Assembly: GCA_017621155.1 (NCBI GenBank)
Contig: JAGATP010000055.1
Location: forward strand, 1-64,000
DNA: 64,000 bases
Direction of reading: 5' to 3'
DNA from: Clostridia bacterium
GTDB taxonomy: Bacteria > Bacillota > Clostridia > Christensenellales > Borkfalkiaceae
A program made the position numbers and the translations under genes. Below, piece by piece: positions 34,896 to 44,305 of the stretch (positions within the stretch are counted from its first letter, which is position 1; the number at the start of each line of letters is the position of its first letter). The notes below the pieces were generated by a model. That model ran no database searches, was not told where the DNA came from, and worked only from the letters and a program-made list of their open reading frames with translations.

Positions 34896-36608
34896 ATGAA
34901 ACATTTATGGACGTATATCAAGCCCTATCGGGGCAAGATCGCGCTGATGGCGCTCTTCGATTTCATCGCCGCCATCGCCGCGCTCTTTCTGCCCTATTGT
35001 ATGAATCAGATCGTAGACGAGGGAATCAAGGAGCAGAACATGGAGAACATCGTCTTCTATGCCGTGCTGATGACGGCGCTCGCCCTCTTTTCCATCGTCT
35101 CCTCCGTGATCGTGGGAAAGACGTCGTGCAGGGTGGGTGCGGCGTTTACGGCAACCGTCAAAAACGAGTTGTTCCGCAAGATCAATTCCCTTTCCTTCGA
35201 GGAATACGCCAAAATCGGCACGGCGAGCTTCCTCACGAGGCAAACGGACGACGTAGACCTTCTGTTAGACGTCGTTTCCACCATGACTTACTATGCGGTG
35301 AGCATACCGACTTATCTGATCGGCGGGAGCGTTTTCGCCTTCTTCACCGATTGGGCGCTCGCCCTCCTGCTGTTTTTGGCAATCCCCGTCATTTTGCTGC
35401 TCGTGCGCCTCATCGCAAAGCGCGTCGCGCCCCTTTGGGACGAGAGCGACAGAATGATGGACAGGCAAAACGCCATCGTTCGGGAACGTCTTTCGGGCAT
35501 TCGCGTCATTCGCGCCTTCAATAAAGAGGAAGAAGAGCACGGGCGCATCGCCTCGGCGACCAAGCGGATGTCCGAGTCCATCATCAAGGCGAATGTGGTG
35601 AGCGGACTTTTAAGCCCCGTTTCCCTGTTTTTTATCAATCTCGTGACCGTCGGCATTCTCTTCGTCGGCGGAGTGCGCATGGAAAACGGCATTCCGCTTT
35701 CGGCGGGCGGCGTCGTCGCCGCCGTGGAATACGCCGCGCTCATGGCGGACGGGGTGCTCAATCTCGCATGGCTGCTCGTCTGGCTTCCGCAGCTCAACGT
35801 CTCCATACGGAGAATCGGCGAGGTGTTCGACCTGAAAGGAATTGCCCTCTCGGATGCCAAGGGAAAAACGCTCAAGGGCAGCATTGCCCTTTCCGACGTG
35901 TCGTTCGGCTATGCGGAGGGGAAGCCCGTCCTTCGCCACATCGATATGGACATCGAGGAAGGGCAAATCGTAGGCATCATCGGCGGTACGGGTGCAGGGA
36001 AAAGTACCCTGCTGAAGCTTCTGATGGGCTTTTACGATAACTACGAGGGGAAGATCACCCTCGGCGGAGAGGACTATCGCTCCCTTTCCGAGGCGGACAT
36101 TCGGGACAATCTTTCCATTGCCCTGCAAAAGAGCATGATTTTCGAGGGAACGGCGAAGAGCAACATCACCATGGGCAGCTACGACGCCACCGAAGAGGAG
36201 ATGAAACGGGCTGCGGAAATTGCCCGCATTTCTCCCTTCATCGAATCGCAGGAAGAGGGGTACGACATGCGGCTTGCAGGGCAGGGCGCAAACGTATCGG
36301 GCGGACAAAAGCAGAGGATCGGACTTGCCCGCACCCTTTTGAAGGAGGCGAGCGTCACCCTCTTCGACGACAGCTTTTCCGCGCTCGACTTTCTCACGGA
36401 GAGCGAGGTGAGAAGGGGAATCAATCAAAAACTCAAGGGAAGGACGCAAATTGTCGTCACCCAGCGCGTGGCGACGGCAATGCACTGCGACAAAATCTAC
36501 GTTTTGAACGACGGACAGATCGCGGGGTGCGGCACGCACGAAGCGCTCCTTCTCGGCTGCCCCGTCTATCGGGAAATTTACGATTCGCAGATGGGAGGTG
36601 CAAGATGA
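34896..36608 (+). CDS. Heterodimeric ABC exporter subunit with degenerate ATP site (570 aa)
   Basis: Six-helix exporter domain (about 1-320), then a nucleotide-binding domain with Walker A GGTGAGKST, signature VSGGQKQ and Walker B followed by Asp instead of the catalytic Glu (VTLFDDS). That substitution marks the degenerate half of heterodimeric multidrug exporters (BmrC/TM287 type). The ATG at 34896 fits the family N-terminus (MKHLWTYIKPYRGK); the ribosome site GAGGT is about 15 nt away, and an in-frame TTG at 34884 is an alternative. The stop overlaps the partner gene (ATGA). Substrate could be a drug, lipid or peptide. Confidence 0.92.
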   Translation: MKHLWTYIKPYRGKIALMALFDFIAAIAALFLPYCMNQIVDEGIKEQNMENIVFYAVLMTALALFSIVSSVIVGKTSCRVGAAFTATVKNELFRKINSLSFEEYAKIGTASFLTRQTDDVDLLLDVVSTMTYYAVSIPTYLIGGSVFAFFTDWALALLLFLAIPVILLLVRLIAKRVAPLWDESDRMMDRQNAIVRERLSGIRVIRAFNKEEEEHGRIASATKRMSESIIKANVVSGLLSPVSLFFINLVTVGILFVGGVRMENGIPLSAGGVVAAVEYAALMADGVLNLAWLLVWLPQLNVSIRRIGEVFDLKGIALSDAKGKTLKGSIALSDVSFGYAEGKPVLRHIDMDIEEGQIVGIIGGTGAGKSTLLKLLMGFYDNYEGKITLGGEDYRSLSEADIRDNLSIALQKSMIFEGTAKSNITMGSYDATEEEMKRAAEIARISPFIESQEEGYDMRLAGQGANVSGGQKQRIGLARTLLKEASVTLFDDSFSALDFLTESEVRRGINQKLKGRTQIVVTQRVATAMHCDKIYVLNDGQIAGCGTHEALLLGCPVYREIYDSQMGGAR

Positions 36609-38353
36609 AATCTTCGCAAGCCTTACTTCGCATCGTCAAGGACAGTCGTTGCATTGCGGGCAAAATTCTGCTCGCCGCGCTCTGTATCCTTCTGACTATG
36701 CTGCTATCATTGCTTTGTCCCGAGCTCATCCAACGGCTCACGGACAGCTTATACGATTTTTGGAACGAACAAACGCCCATCGACTGGCAGAGCTTTGGGA
36801 TCGTCTGCCTGATTTTAGCGGGCGCATACCTTGTCAAGACGGGGCTTGAAATCGCAAAAATGCGCATTCTCAACCAAAACGTCACCAATTACTTCACCGC
36901 GGGCATCCGCACGAAGCTTTCCGACAAAATTACGAGACTCCCCCTTTCCTATCTCGACAAAACGCCGAACGGGGACATCATCGCCCGCATGAACAGCGAC
37001 GTTTCCGTCCTGGGAAGCACCGTACATACGCTGTTTGAAATCGGAATCGAGGGAATTTTAAGCCTGATTGCCATTACCGTCATCATCTTTTTGAAAAATG
37101 CCGTGATGGCGGCGGTCATCGCCGTGTTCGTGCCGCTGTCCCTCGTCGCTTCTCTCCTCTTATCCCGCCGCAGCGAAAAACACTTCAACGAGTATCGGGA
37201 AGAAAACGCCAAGGTTTACGCCTTCGTCGAGGAGAATGATACGGGCTTCGATACGGTCAAAGCCTTCCGCATGGAGAAAATGCAGGCAAAGCTGCACGCC
37301 GCGCTCGTCGAAAAAGCCGCCAAGAAGGCGGAAAAGGGGTATTATTTGAGCGGACTCGTTCAGCCCGTCGTCGGGCTCATGAATCATCTCGTCTTCATCG
37401 CCATGTGTCTCGTGGGCGGACTTCTCGCAATCAAGGGAAGTATTTCCGTCGGCGCGGTCGTCGCCTTCATTCTGTACGCGCGGATGTATTCCGCTCCCTT
37501 GCAGAGCATCGCTTTGGGATTTTCTTACCTGCAAAACACCGTTTCCTCCGCAAAGCGGGTTTACGGCTTTTTGGATTTGCCCGAAATGACGGAACAGGAA
37601 GGTCGAAAGGAAAGCTGCGTGGGCGAAGTGCGCTTTGAAAACGTCTGCTTTTCCTATGATCCCGAAAAGCCCCTCATCCGCGATCTGACCTTTACGGCAA
37701 AGCCCGGGCAGAAGGTCGCCATCGTCGGGCCGACGGGGGGAGGAAAGACGACGATCGTCAACCTTCTGATGCGCTTTTACGATTACGACAGCGGCAACAT
37801 TTTCATCGACGGGACGGAAATCCTCTCGATGAATCGCGCCGATCTGCGCAATCAGTTCTCCATGGTTTTGCAGGATACCTGGCTGTTCGGCGGGACAATT
37901 TACGAAAACATCGCCTACGGCAGGGCGGGCGCAACGAAAGAAGAGGTGATCGACGCCGCAAAGCGCGCGCACATTCATTCCTTTATCGAGAGCTTGCCCA
38001 AGGGGTACGATACCCTGATCGGAGAAGAGGCGGACGGCATTTCGGGCGGACAGAAGCAGCTCCTGACGATTGCAAGGGCGTACCTTGCGGACAGACCCAT
38101 GCTCATTCTGGACGAGGCGACTTCCAACGTCGATACGCGCACGGAGCTTCTCATTCAAAAGACGATGGACGAACTCATGGAGGGCAGGACGAGCTTCGTC
38201 ATCGCCCACAGGCTCTCCACCATCGTGGACGCCGACGTCATTCTGGTGGTGAGGGACGGGCAAATCGTCGAACAGGGCACGCACCGCGAACTCATTCAAA
38301 AGAACGGCTTTTACGCCGAAATCTACAACGCGCAGTACGCATCCATCGCATGA
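36605..38353 (+). CDS. Heterodimeric ABC exporter subunit with canonical ATP site (582 aa)
   Basis: Exporter fold with six membrane helices and a nucleotide-binding domain: Walker A GPTGGGKTT, signature ISGGQKQLL, Walker B LILDEATSNVD with the catalytic Glu, and the His switch (VIAHRLSTI). It forms the catalytic half next to the 34896 product; ATG overlap indicates coupled synthesis. An in-frame extension to 36527 lies inside the first gene and is rejected. A bidirectional terminator at 38383 separates the operon from the convergent dipeptidase gene. Confidence 0.93.
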   Translation: MKSSQALLRIVKDSRCIAGKILLAALCILLTMLLSLLCPELIQRLTDSLYDFWNEQTPIDWQSFGIVCLILAGAYLVKTGLEIAKMRILNQNVTNYFTAGIRTKLSDKITRLPLSYLDKTPNGDIIARMNSDVSVLGSTVHTLFEIGIEGILSLIAITVIIFLKNAVMAAVIAVFVPLSLVASLLLSRRSEKHFNEYREENAKVYAFVEENDTGFDTVKAFRMEKMQAKLHAALVEKAAKKAEKGYYLSGLVQPVVGLMNHLVFIAMCLVGGLLAIKGSISVGAVVAFILYARMYSAPLQSIALGFSYLQNTVSSAKRVYGFLDLPEMTEQEGRKESCVGEVRFENVCFSYDPEKPLIRDLTFTAKPGQKVAIVGPTGGGKTTIVNLLMRFYDYDSGNIFIDGTEILSMNRADLRNQFSMVLQDTWLFGGTIYENIAYGRAGATKEEVIDAAKRAHIHSFIESLPKGYDTLIGEEADGISGGQKQLLTIARAYLADRPMLILDEATSNVDTRTELLIQKTMDELMEGRTSFVIAHRLSTIVDADVILVVRDGQIVEQGTHRELIQKNGFYAEIYNAQYASIA

Positions 38354-38382
38354 TAAAAATGGGGTTGTCGCAACGGCAAAAT

Positions 38383-38414
38383 TCGGGGCGAATCGGTTAT
38401 CCGATTCGCCCCGA
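38383..38414. terminator. Bidirectional terminator between exporter and dipeptidase genes
   Basis: Perfect 14-bp stem (38383-38396 with 38401-38414) and a TTAT loop. T-runs are weak on the plus side and better (ATTTTG) on the minus side. Confidence 0.75.
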
Positions 38415-38455
38415 CGTTTCGCTTGTTCATAAATGGCAGGGGCGCCTCGCCCCCT

Positions 38456-39682
38456 TTATTTGCTCAATTCTTTGATGGTTTTGTAGTAGAGATCCATGCA
38501 GAAGCGGATGGTCTTAAAGGAGATGAACTCGTCCGCATCGTGAATGTGGCAATCCTCTCCTTCCATCTCCGGCCCGAAGCCCGCGCCGAGGGAGAGCGCT
38601 CTTGCATACGTCCCGCCGCCGATTGCCATGGGGGGAACGTCCTTCCCGATCGCCTCGCTGTAAAGCCTCGTCAGCGTGGAGATGAGCGGGCTGTTCCTGT
38701 CGTTGAAAAGGGGCGCCTGATGGCTTAAAATCTCATAGGGAACGCCGAACTTGTCGAGAAGGGTTGTGACCTCTTGAAGGTTGTGCGTTGCGGGATAGCG
38801 AATATCGACGACGAAGCTCAAATTTCCGTTTTCAAAGCAAACGAGATCGGGCGACATGGTAAGGCGACCCGTCTCATCTTCGAGCGTCTTGAGCCCGAAT
38901 TTGTCCGAAAAGAGGCAATCGACGATCTTTTGAACGTCCTCGTTTGCGGGAGCATAGTGGGAGAGCGCTCTTAAAATGGCGTTGTCGCCCGCCTCGGGAG
39001 TGGAGGCGTGCGCTGCTTTCCCGCGGAAGACAAGCGTATTGCCCTTGCAATCGACGACCTCGCAGAGGGCGCACACCGCGTTGGCTGCGCTTCCCCCCTT
39101 CATCGAGGAGAAGGGCGGGTTTTGGACGGGGAAGTGGATTGCAAAGTGTAAAATTCCCTTTTCCGCATAGATGACGGGAAAGTTCGCGTCGGGAGAAAAG
39201 CCGATTTCGGGCATATGGGCGACCTTCTTATAGTGCTCCATGCACTTCCAGCCGCTCTCCTCGTTGCAGCCCACGATAAGCTTGATCTTCTTCTTGGGGA
39301 GAAAGCCCTCATCCTTGAGCGCTTTTAAACAGTAAAGGCAGATGATGGCAGGGCCTTTGTCGTCCGTCGTCCCTCTTCCCCAGATGCGATCGAGGGAAAC
39401 CTCTCCGCCGAAGGGGTTGTGCGTCCAGCCGCCCCCCGCGGGAACGACGTCGAGGTGAGCGAGAATGCCGAGCTCTTCCCCTTCGCCGAAGACGACTTCG
39501 CCGACGTAGTTGTCGTAATTTTTCGTCTCGAAACCAAAGGAAGAAGCGAGGTGTAAAAACCAATCGAGTGCGTCCTTTGCGCCTTTTCCGAAGGGCATGT
39601 CCGCAACGGCGGGCGCGAGGGAGGAGTCGAATTGTACGATTTTGCTGATAGAGCCAACGATTTCATCAAAATATTTTTGCAT
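38456..39682 (-). CDS. pepV: M20 family dipeptidase, PepV-like (408 aa)
   Basis: Zinc aminodipeptidase. Motifs: ILAHLDVVPAGGGW (metal-binding His/Asp), WGRGTTDDKGP (bridging Asp) and GCNEESGWKC (catalytic Glu pair), with HIHDADEF near the C-terminus carrying the last metal His. Cytoplasmic, probably cleaving imported dipeptides. At 408 residues it is about 60 shorter than the Lactobacillus PepV prototype, mainly in the lid domain. AGGAGA lies before the ATG at 39682. It is divergent from gltX across a 105-nt AT-rich gap without an unambiguous promoter pair. Confidence 0.9.
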   Translation of the reverse strand: MQKYFDEIVGSISKIVQFDSSLAPAVADMPFGKGAKDALDWFLHLASSFGFETKNYDNYVGEVVFGEGEELGILAHLDVVPAGGGWTHNPFGGEVSLDRIWGRGTTDDKGPAIICLYCLKALKDEGFLPKKKIKLIVGCNEESGWKCMEHYKKVAHMPEIGFSPDANFPVIYAEKGILHFAIHFPVQNPPFSSMKGGSAANAVCALCEVVDCKGNTLVFRGKAAHASTPEAGDNAILRALSHYAPANEDVQKIVDCLFSDKFGLKTLEDETGRLTMSPDLVCFENGNLSFVVDIRYPATHNLQEVTTLLDKFGVPYEILSHQAPLFNDRNSPLISTLTRLYSEAIGKDVPPMAIGGGTYARALSLGAGFGPEMEGEDCHIHDADEFISFKTIRFCMDLYYKTIKELSK

Positions 39683-39787
39683 TTTTTCTCCTGATTTGAT
39701 TTTTTTCTTTTAAAATCATTATACTCTTTTTTCAAAATATGGTAAAATGATTGCGATAGTATTTTTGAAAATTTTTCGGAGGGATTT

Positions 39788-41242
39788 ATGTCAGAGAAAG
39801 TCAGAACGAGATTCGCACCCAGCCCTACGGGATACATGCACATCGGCAACTTGCGCTCCGCGCTCTACGGTTACTTGTTTGCCATGAAGGAGAAGGGGGA
39901 GTTTATCCTCCGCATCGAGGATACCGACCAAAACCGCTACGTTGACGGCGCAACGCAAATTATCTACGATACCCTTGCCGACGCGGGAATCTCCTATTCG
40001 GAGGGGCCCGATAAGGGAGGCCCTTACGGCCCGTATTTGCAGAGTGAGCGCAAGGAAATTTACATGGAGTACGCAAAGAAGCTCATCGAAAAGGGGGCTG
40101 CGTACTATTGCTTCTGCACGCCCGAACGCCTTGCGTCCATGAAGGACACCTCCGTCGCCGATTCCAACGGCGTAACAAGGTATGACAAGCATTGCCTTTC
40201 CCTCACCAAGGAGGAGGTCGAGGCGAACTTAAAAGCGGGCATTCCCTTCGTCATTCGGCAGAACATTCCGCCCGAGGGGAAAGGGACGTATCACGACATG
40301 GTATTCGGGGACGTGACCGTCGATTACAAGGACATGGAGGACGGCATTCTCATCAAGTCGGACGGCATGCCCACGTATAACTTTGCCAACGTCGTGGACG
40401 ATCACCTCATGCACATCAACTACGTCATCCGCGGCGTGGAATACCTCTCTTCGACCCCCAAATACAATTTGATGTACGACGCCTTCGGCTGGGAGCGCCC
40501 GCACTATATGCACCTTTCGCCTGTTATGAAGGACGCACAGCACAAGCTGTCTAAGCGGAACGGCGACGCGAGCTATCAGGATCTCGTCGCAAAGGGATAC
40601 GTAAAGGAAGCCATCTTAAATTACATCGCCCTGCTCGGCTGGGCGCCTAAGGACAATTCCGAAAAGATGACCCTTGCCGAAATGGTGGAAAAGTTCTCCG
40701 TGGACGGACTCTCCAAGTCCCCCTCCATTTACGACGAGGCAAAGCTCCGCTGGCTCTCCGGCGAGTACATGAAGGAGCTTTCGGACGAGGAGTTCAAAAA
40801 GAGGGCGCAGCCCTTCTTCGAACAGTCCAAGGCTTACGGAAAGTACGACGAAGACCTTCTCGTCAAGCTTTTAAAATCGAGAATCGAAATTTTCGGGGAA
40901 ATTCCCGCTAAAATCGATTTTTTGGAGGAGTACGACGCGTTCGATCCTTCCCTTTACGACAACAAAAAGCAAAAGTGCAACAAAGAGGTGGCAAAAGCCA
41001 TTTTGCCCAAGCTCTATGAAGCGATGAAGGGGTGGGAGGACTACTCGAACGCCGCACTCTACGAAGCTCTCGTCGCCTTTGCGGCGGCGGAGGGCGTCAA
41101 GAACGGACAAGTTCTCTGGTGCTTAAGAATTGCGATTACCGGCGCTTCGGTCACGCCCGGCGGCGCTTCCGAAATGGCGGAGCTGCTCGGCAAGCAGCGC
41201 TGTCTGGATCGCCTGCAAAGGGCGATCTCCGCGCTTTCATGA
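39788..41242 (+). CDS. gltX: Glutamyl-tRNA synthetase (484 aa)
   Basis: Class I synthetase charging tRNA-Glu (and tRNA-Gln in organisms using the transamidation route). N-terminal RFAPSPTGYMHIGNLRSALY with the HIGH signature HIGN, LRIEDTDQNR, and the KMSKS signature as KLSKRNGD near 255. The C-terminal anticodon-binding domain is intact, ending near residue 484. CGGAGGG precedes the ATG. Unusually, its stop codon overlaps the start of a sensor kinase (ATGA at 41239-41242), which ties expression of the synthetase to a two-component system. Confidence 0.97.
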   Translation: MSEKVRTRFAPSPTGYMHIGNLRSALYGYLFAMKEKGEFILRIEDTDQNRYVDGATQIIYDTLADAGISYSEGPDKGGPYGPYLQSERKEIYMEYAKKLIEKGAAYYCFCTPERLASMKDTSVADSNGVTRYDKHCLSLTKEEVEANLKAGIPFVIRQNIPPEGKGTYHDMVFGDVTVDYKDMEDGILIKSDGMPTYNFANVVDDHLMHINYVIRGVEYLSSTPKYNLMYDAFGWERPHYMHLSPVMKDAQHKLSKRNGDASYQDLVAKGYVKEAILNYIALLGWAPKDNSEKMTLAEMVEKFSVDGLSKSPSIYDEAKLRWLSGEYMKELSDEEFKKRAQPFFEQSKAYGKYDEDLLVKLLKSRIEIFGEIPAKIDFLEEYDAFDPSLYDNKKQKCNKEVAKAILPKLYEAMKGWEDYSNAALYEALVAFAAAEGVKNGQVLWCLRIAITGASVTPGGASEMAELLGKQRCLDRLQRAISALS

Positions 41243-42477
41243 AACAGTTCAAGCCCATCAACCTCAAACAGCTCATGCAGCAAAAGGAAAAGTTTTTCTT
41301 CTTTTGCTATATCTCCATTCTCGTCCTGCTCACGATCTTGGAGGGGAGCATCGCCCTCGACATCTGGAGGCGTGATCACAGCATTTTCTGGCTGATCTTT
41401 TCCATCGTCGTCTTAATGATGGCGGAAAACATCGTCAAAATGTTCGTCTGCAAAAAATTCCATCAGAAAATCGCCTGCTACGTGGTGGATTTTTTGGGAC
41501 TTTGCGCTCTCGCCTTTCTGACGGAGACGAAGTTGATTCTCCCCATCTGTATGTTGATTTTGTCCGAATTTTATTTGAGCTCGAACAACTTCAAGGCGAA
41601 TCTCGCCATGGTGACGGCTTGGGAAGTGCTTTATCTCGCCATGCGGCTCGTCGTCACTCTTCTCATCAAGAAGACGCTCAGCGTGAGCTTCTATTCGGAG
41701 ACGATCGGCGATATGTTCTCCATTGCCATTCATTTCATGATTATGGTGCTTGCGCTTACCCTTTATCGCAAAAACGAGGAGCTCGTGCGCGCGGTGGAGG
41801 ATTTAAATGTCTCCAACGAACATTTGAGGGAGGCGTACGAAAAGATTGCCGAAACCACGGCGATCGAGGAGCGGCAGAAAATCGCAAAGGACATTCACGA
41901 TACGGCGGGGCATTCCATTACGACCGTCATCATGCAGACGGAGCTTGCAAAGCTCCTTGTGGAGAAAGATCCCGCTGAGGCGAAGCAGAAGATCGTCGCC
42001 GCAAATTTGCAGGCGAAAAACGCCCTTGCGGAGCTTCGCACGAGCGTACACCTTCTGTCGGGCAGAATAAACGGACAGACCTTGAAGGAATTGATGGAGC
42101 GCGTCATTTTGGATACGTCCGACGGGACGGACATTGCCATTCGTTCGGACATCGACGACGTGAAGGTGGAGGAGGAGACTGCGCTCTTCCTCTGCAATAC
42201 CCTAAAAGAGGGGCTTTCCAACGGGATGCGGCACGGAAACGCCACTGCCTTTTGGGCGGAGCTCAAAGAGGACGATTACGCCGTCTCGTTTGTCCTCTCG
42301 GACAACGGAATCGGCGTGGACACCGCCCTCTTGAAAGAGGGCTTCGGGCTGTCGGGGATGCGGACGAGCGCCGAGGCGCTCGGCGGAATCGTGCGGTTTT
42401 CCTCGCAGCCGGGTGAAGGATTTGAAATTACCGTGACTTTGCCGAAGCGGCAAAGGAAGGAGGCGGAACATGAATAA
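41239..42477 (+). CDS. NarL-type sensor histidine kinase (412 aa)
   Basis: Six predicted membrane helices in the first 190 residues, a coiled-coil linker, a HisKA_3 dimerisation domain with RQKIAKDIHDTAGHS (predicted phospho-His in IHDTAG) and an ATPase domain with GLSNGMRHGNA and DNGIGV/GFGLSGM. It belongs to the DesK/LiaS-like class that often responds to membrane or envelope stress. The start overlaps the gltX stop. The gene overlaps the regulator gene by 8 nt. Confidence 0.92.
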   Translation: MKQFKPINLKQLMQQKEKFFFFCYISILVLLTILEGSIALDIWRRDHSIFWLIFSIVVLMMAENIVKMFVCKKFHQKIACYVVDFLGLCALAFLTETKLILPICMLILSEFYLSSNNFKANLAMVTAWEVLYLAMRLVVTLLIKKTLSVSFYSETIGDMFSIAIHFMIMVLALTLYRKNEELVRAVEDLNVSNEHLREAYEKIAETTAIEERQKIAKDIHDTAGHSITTVIMQTELAKLLVEKDPAEAKQKIVAANLQAKNALAELRTSVHLLSGRINGQTLKELMERVILDTSDGTDIAIRSDIDDVKVEEETALFLCNTLKEGLSNGMRHGNATAFWAELKEDDYAVSFVLSDNGIGVDTALLKEGFGLSGMRTSAEALGGIVRFSSQPGEGFEITVTLPKRQRKEAEHE

Positions 42478-43114
42478 AATCAAGGTGTTGATTGCCGACG
42501 ATCAGAAACTGCTCGCCGAGGGAATCAAGGGCGTCCTCGAATCGTCGGAGGAAATCGAGGTCATCGGCATTGCCGAGGACGGAGAAAAGGCGCTTTCCCT
42601 TGCGGAGCGCGCTCTTCCGGACGTCGTCCTGATGGACATTCGCATGCCGAACATGAACGGCGTCATTGCCACCAAGCAGATGAAATCGGCGCTTCCCGAC
42701 TGCAAGGTGCTCATTCTCACCACCTTTGACGACAGCGATTACATTCTCGATGCCATCAACAACGGCGCGAGCGGGTATCTTTTAAAGGACATCGGAAGCG
42801 AAGCGCTCATCGAAGCGGTGAAAAACGCCTATGCGGGAGACACGATTTTGCCTGCCAAAATCGCGAAGAAGATCGTCTCCGCCGCAAAAATGGTGACGAA
42901 CGACAAGGAAATCAAGTTAAAGCGTACCTTTTCCCTCTCCGATCGGGAGACGGAAATCGCGCTCATGATCTGCGACGGATTTACCAACCGTCAAATCGCG
43001 TCGGCTTTGAAGCTGACCGAAGGGACGGCGCGCAATTACATTTCCGCGATCTACTTAAAGCTCGGCTGCGATTCGCGCTCGGCTGCCGTGCAGAAGATGA
43101 AAGAGCTGTTTTAA
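42470..43114 (+). CDS. NarL/LuxR-type response regulator (214 aa)
   Basis: Receiver domain with D10/D11, predicted phospho-acceptor D56 (VLMDIRMPNMNG), T near 84 and K near 106. A C-terminal LuxR helix-turn-helix follows (LSDRETEIALMICDGFTNRQ, LKLTEGTARNYISAIYLKL). Partner of the overlapping kinase. Targets unknown; the ABC-2 operon at 43165-46577 is adjacent but has its own GntR regulator. A very strong terminator follows. Confidence 0.94.
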   Translation: MNKIKVLIADDQKLLAEGIKGVLESSEEIEVIGIAEDGEKALSLAERALPDVVLMDIRMPNMNGVIATKQMKSALPDCKVLILTTFDDSDYILDAINNGASGYLLKDIGSEALIEAVKNAYAGDTILPAKIAKKIVSAAKMVTNDKEIKLKRTFSLSDRETEIALMICDGFTNRQIASALKLTEGTARNYISAIYLKLGCDSRSAAVQKMKELF

Positions 43115-43122
43115 AGTCAATC

Positions 43123-43159
43123 AAAAAGCCGCCTGTTTTCGAAAAACAGGCGGCTTTTT
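43123..43159. terminator. Bidirectional terminator between convergent operons
   Basis: Perfect 17-bp stem (43123-43139 with 43143-43159) whose arms start with A5 and end with T-runs. Confidence 0.95.
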
Positions 43160-43164
43160 TTGAC

Positions 43165-44229
43165 CTAGAAAGTCGGGGAATAAATTATGCCGTTATGGAT
43201 GTATTGTATGAGGCAGGCAGCGGCTAAGGCGGCGACCACGGTGGCAACCAGAACGATCGTGTTCTTTTTTCCGATCACGAACGAACGGGCGTACAGACAA
43301 TAGCCGAGATACCCTGCTGCGCTCAATGGCACGATTGTTATCAGAAAAAGATTGTTTTCGTTGGTGATGAAAAGGGCAATGAAGAGGTAGAAGGGAATAA
43401 GAAAGCGGTAGGAGAACAAGCTTTTGGAAACGCCGCCGAGATTCTCCGCCTTTTGAAAGCGGACGGAAAAGATCGTTCCCGCAAGTCCGCTCAATCCGAG
43501 CACTGCCTGTGTGACGATTGTCGCGATCATTAAGGGCGTTATGATTGTTTTGTAGCTATAATATTTCTCCGTATACTCGTTTACATCCGACCCGGTGAGC
43601 TGGATTTTTCCCTGCCAAAAAATGGTATTTTGGTCAAGCGTCTCGAACGAGATGAAAAAATGCTTATCATCGAGGAATACTTTCCCGACTTCGAGCCAAA
43701 TGGAAACGAATTCCATAAGCGTATAGACGAGGAGGGTATACGCCACGAGATGGACGAATCCGTCGAGAAGATTGTTCGCCCGCGTGAAGGCAAAGGTCGA
43801 ATACCCGAAGAGGGGAACAGAGAGCGCTAAATTCGTCAGATACAGCCAAAGGGGATAGAGACCGGGGGAGTAGCTTATCCTGCCATGGAAATCTGTAAGG
43901 GGAGTGTAGAACTTCCAAGCGGAACTCCAAAAGAAAATCGTGTACGAAGCAAACAGGAAGGTAAGCCCCGCGAGAATCTTGACGATGACGAGCTTTTCCC
44001 TGGTGACGGGAAGGGAATAGTAGAAGTCCACACCCTTTTTCGAATAGAAATCGGAGAAGAAATAGGCGGGGAGCAGAACTGCCATGACGCCGAGGCAGAT
44101 CGTCTGCGCTGCCATGATTGTTTCGAGACCGAAATCGAACACCGTGGTGCAGATTAAAAGGGAAATGATCGTGAATGCGGCGAATGCCGGGAGTTTCTTT
44201 TTGCATTCATAGAGAAAATACTGTTTCAT
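43165..44229 (-). CDS. ABC-2-type permease, second tandem copy (354 aa)
   Basis: Integral membrane protein with about eight hydrophobic segments. It starts MKQYFLYECKKKLPAFAAFT and contains KKGVDFYYSLPVTREKLVIVK, a signature of clostridial ABC-2 permeases in GntR-controlled (YtrA-type) operons. It is a paralogue of the upstream protein at 44306, highly similar in the first 80 residues, in YSTFAFTRANNLLDGFVHLV and in the last 80. The ATG overlaps the stop of a truncated ATPase remnant (44226-44294). The operon ends at the terminator at 43123. Confidence 0.88.
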   Translation of the reverse strand: MKQYFLYECKKKLPAFAAFTIISLLICTTVFDFGLETIMAAQTICLGVMAVLLPAYFFSDFYSKKGVDFYYSLPVTREKLVIVKILAGLTFLFASYTIFFWSSAWKFYTPLTDFHGRISYSPGLYPLWLYLTNLALSVPLFGYSTFAFTRANNLLDGFVHLVAYTLLVYTLMEFVSIWLEVGKVFLDDKHFFISFETLDQNTIFWQGKIQLTGSDVNEYTEKYYSYKTIITPLMIATIVTQAVLGLSGLAGTIFSVRFQKAENLGGVSKSLFSYRFLIPFYLFIALFITNENNLFLITIVPLSAAGYLGYCLYARSFVIGKKNTIVLVATVVAALAAACLIQYIHNGIIYSPTF

Positions 44230-44294
44230 AATGCCTCCTTTGTTCCGACTTCGGAAAGGAAAAATTCTTCAAAGTTTCGCTTTGCGCGCGTCCT
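44226..44294 (-). pseudogene. Remnant of the ABC ATPase 3' end left by duplication
   Basis: Between the two permeases the minus strand encodes NFEEFFLSEVGTKEAL and a stop, almost the C-terminus of the ATPase at 45367 (DFEEFFLSEVGTKETL). Upstream of it a stretch matches the ATPase codons for EDALKA, but about 45 nt in between are missing. The duplicated unit therefore was ATPase 3' end plus permease, later trimmed. It supplies the ribosome site AAGGAGG for the second permease. Confidence 0.8.
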
Positions 44295-44305
44295 CTTATG
44301 GAATC

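Noticed and set aside
35610..36539. Minus-strand frame within the ABC exporter gene
   Set aside because: Shadow of the exporter; lower-quality start and composition.
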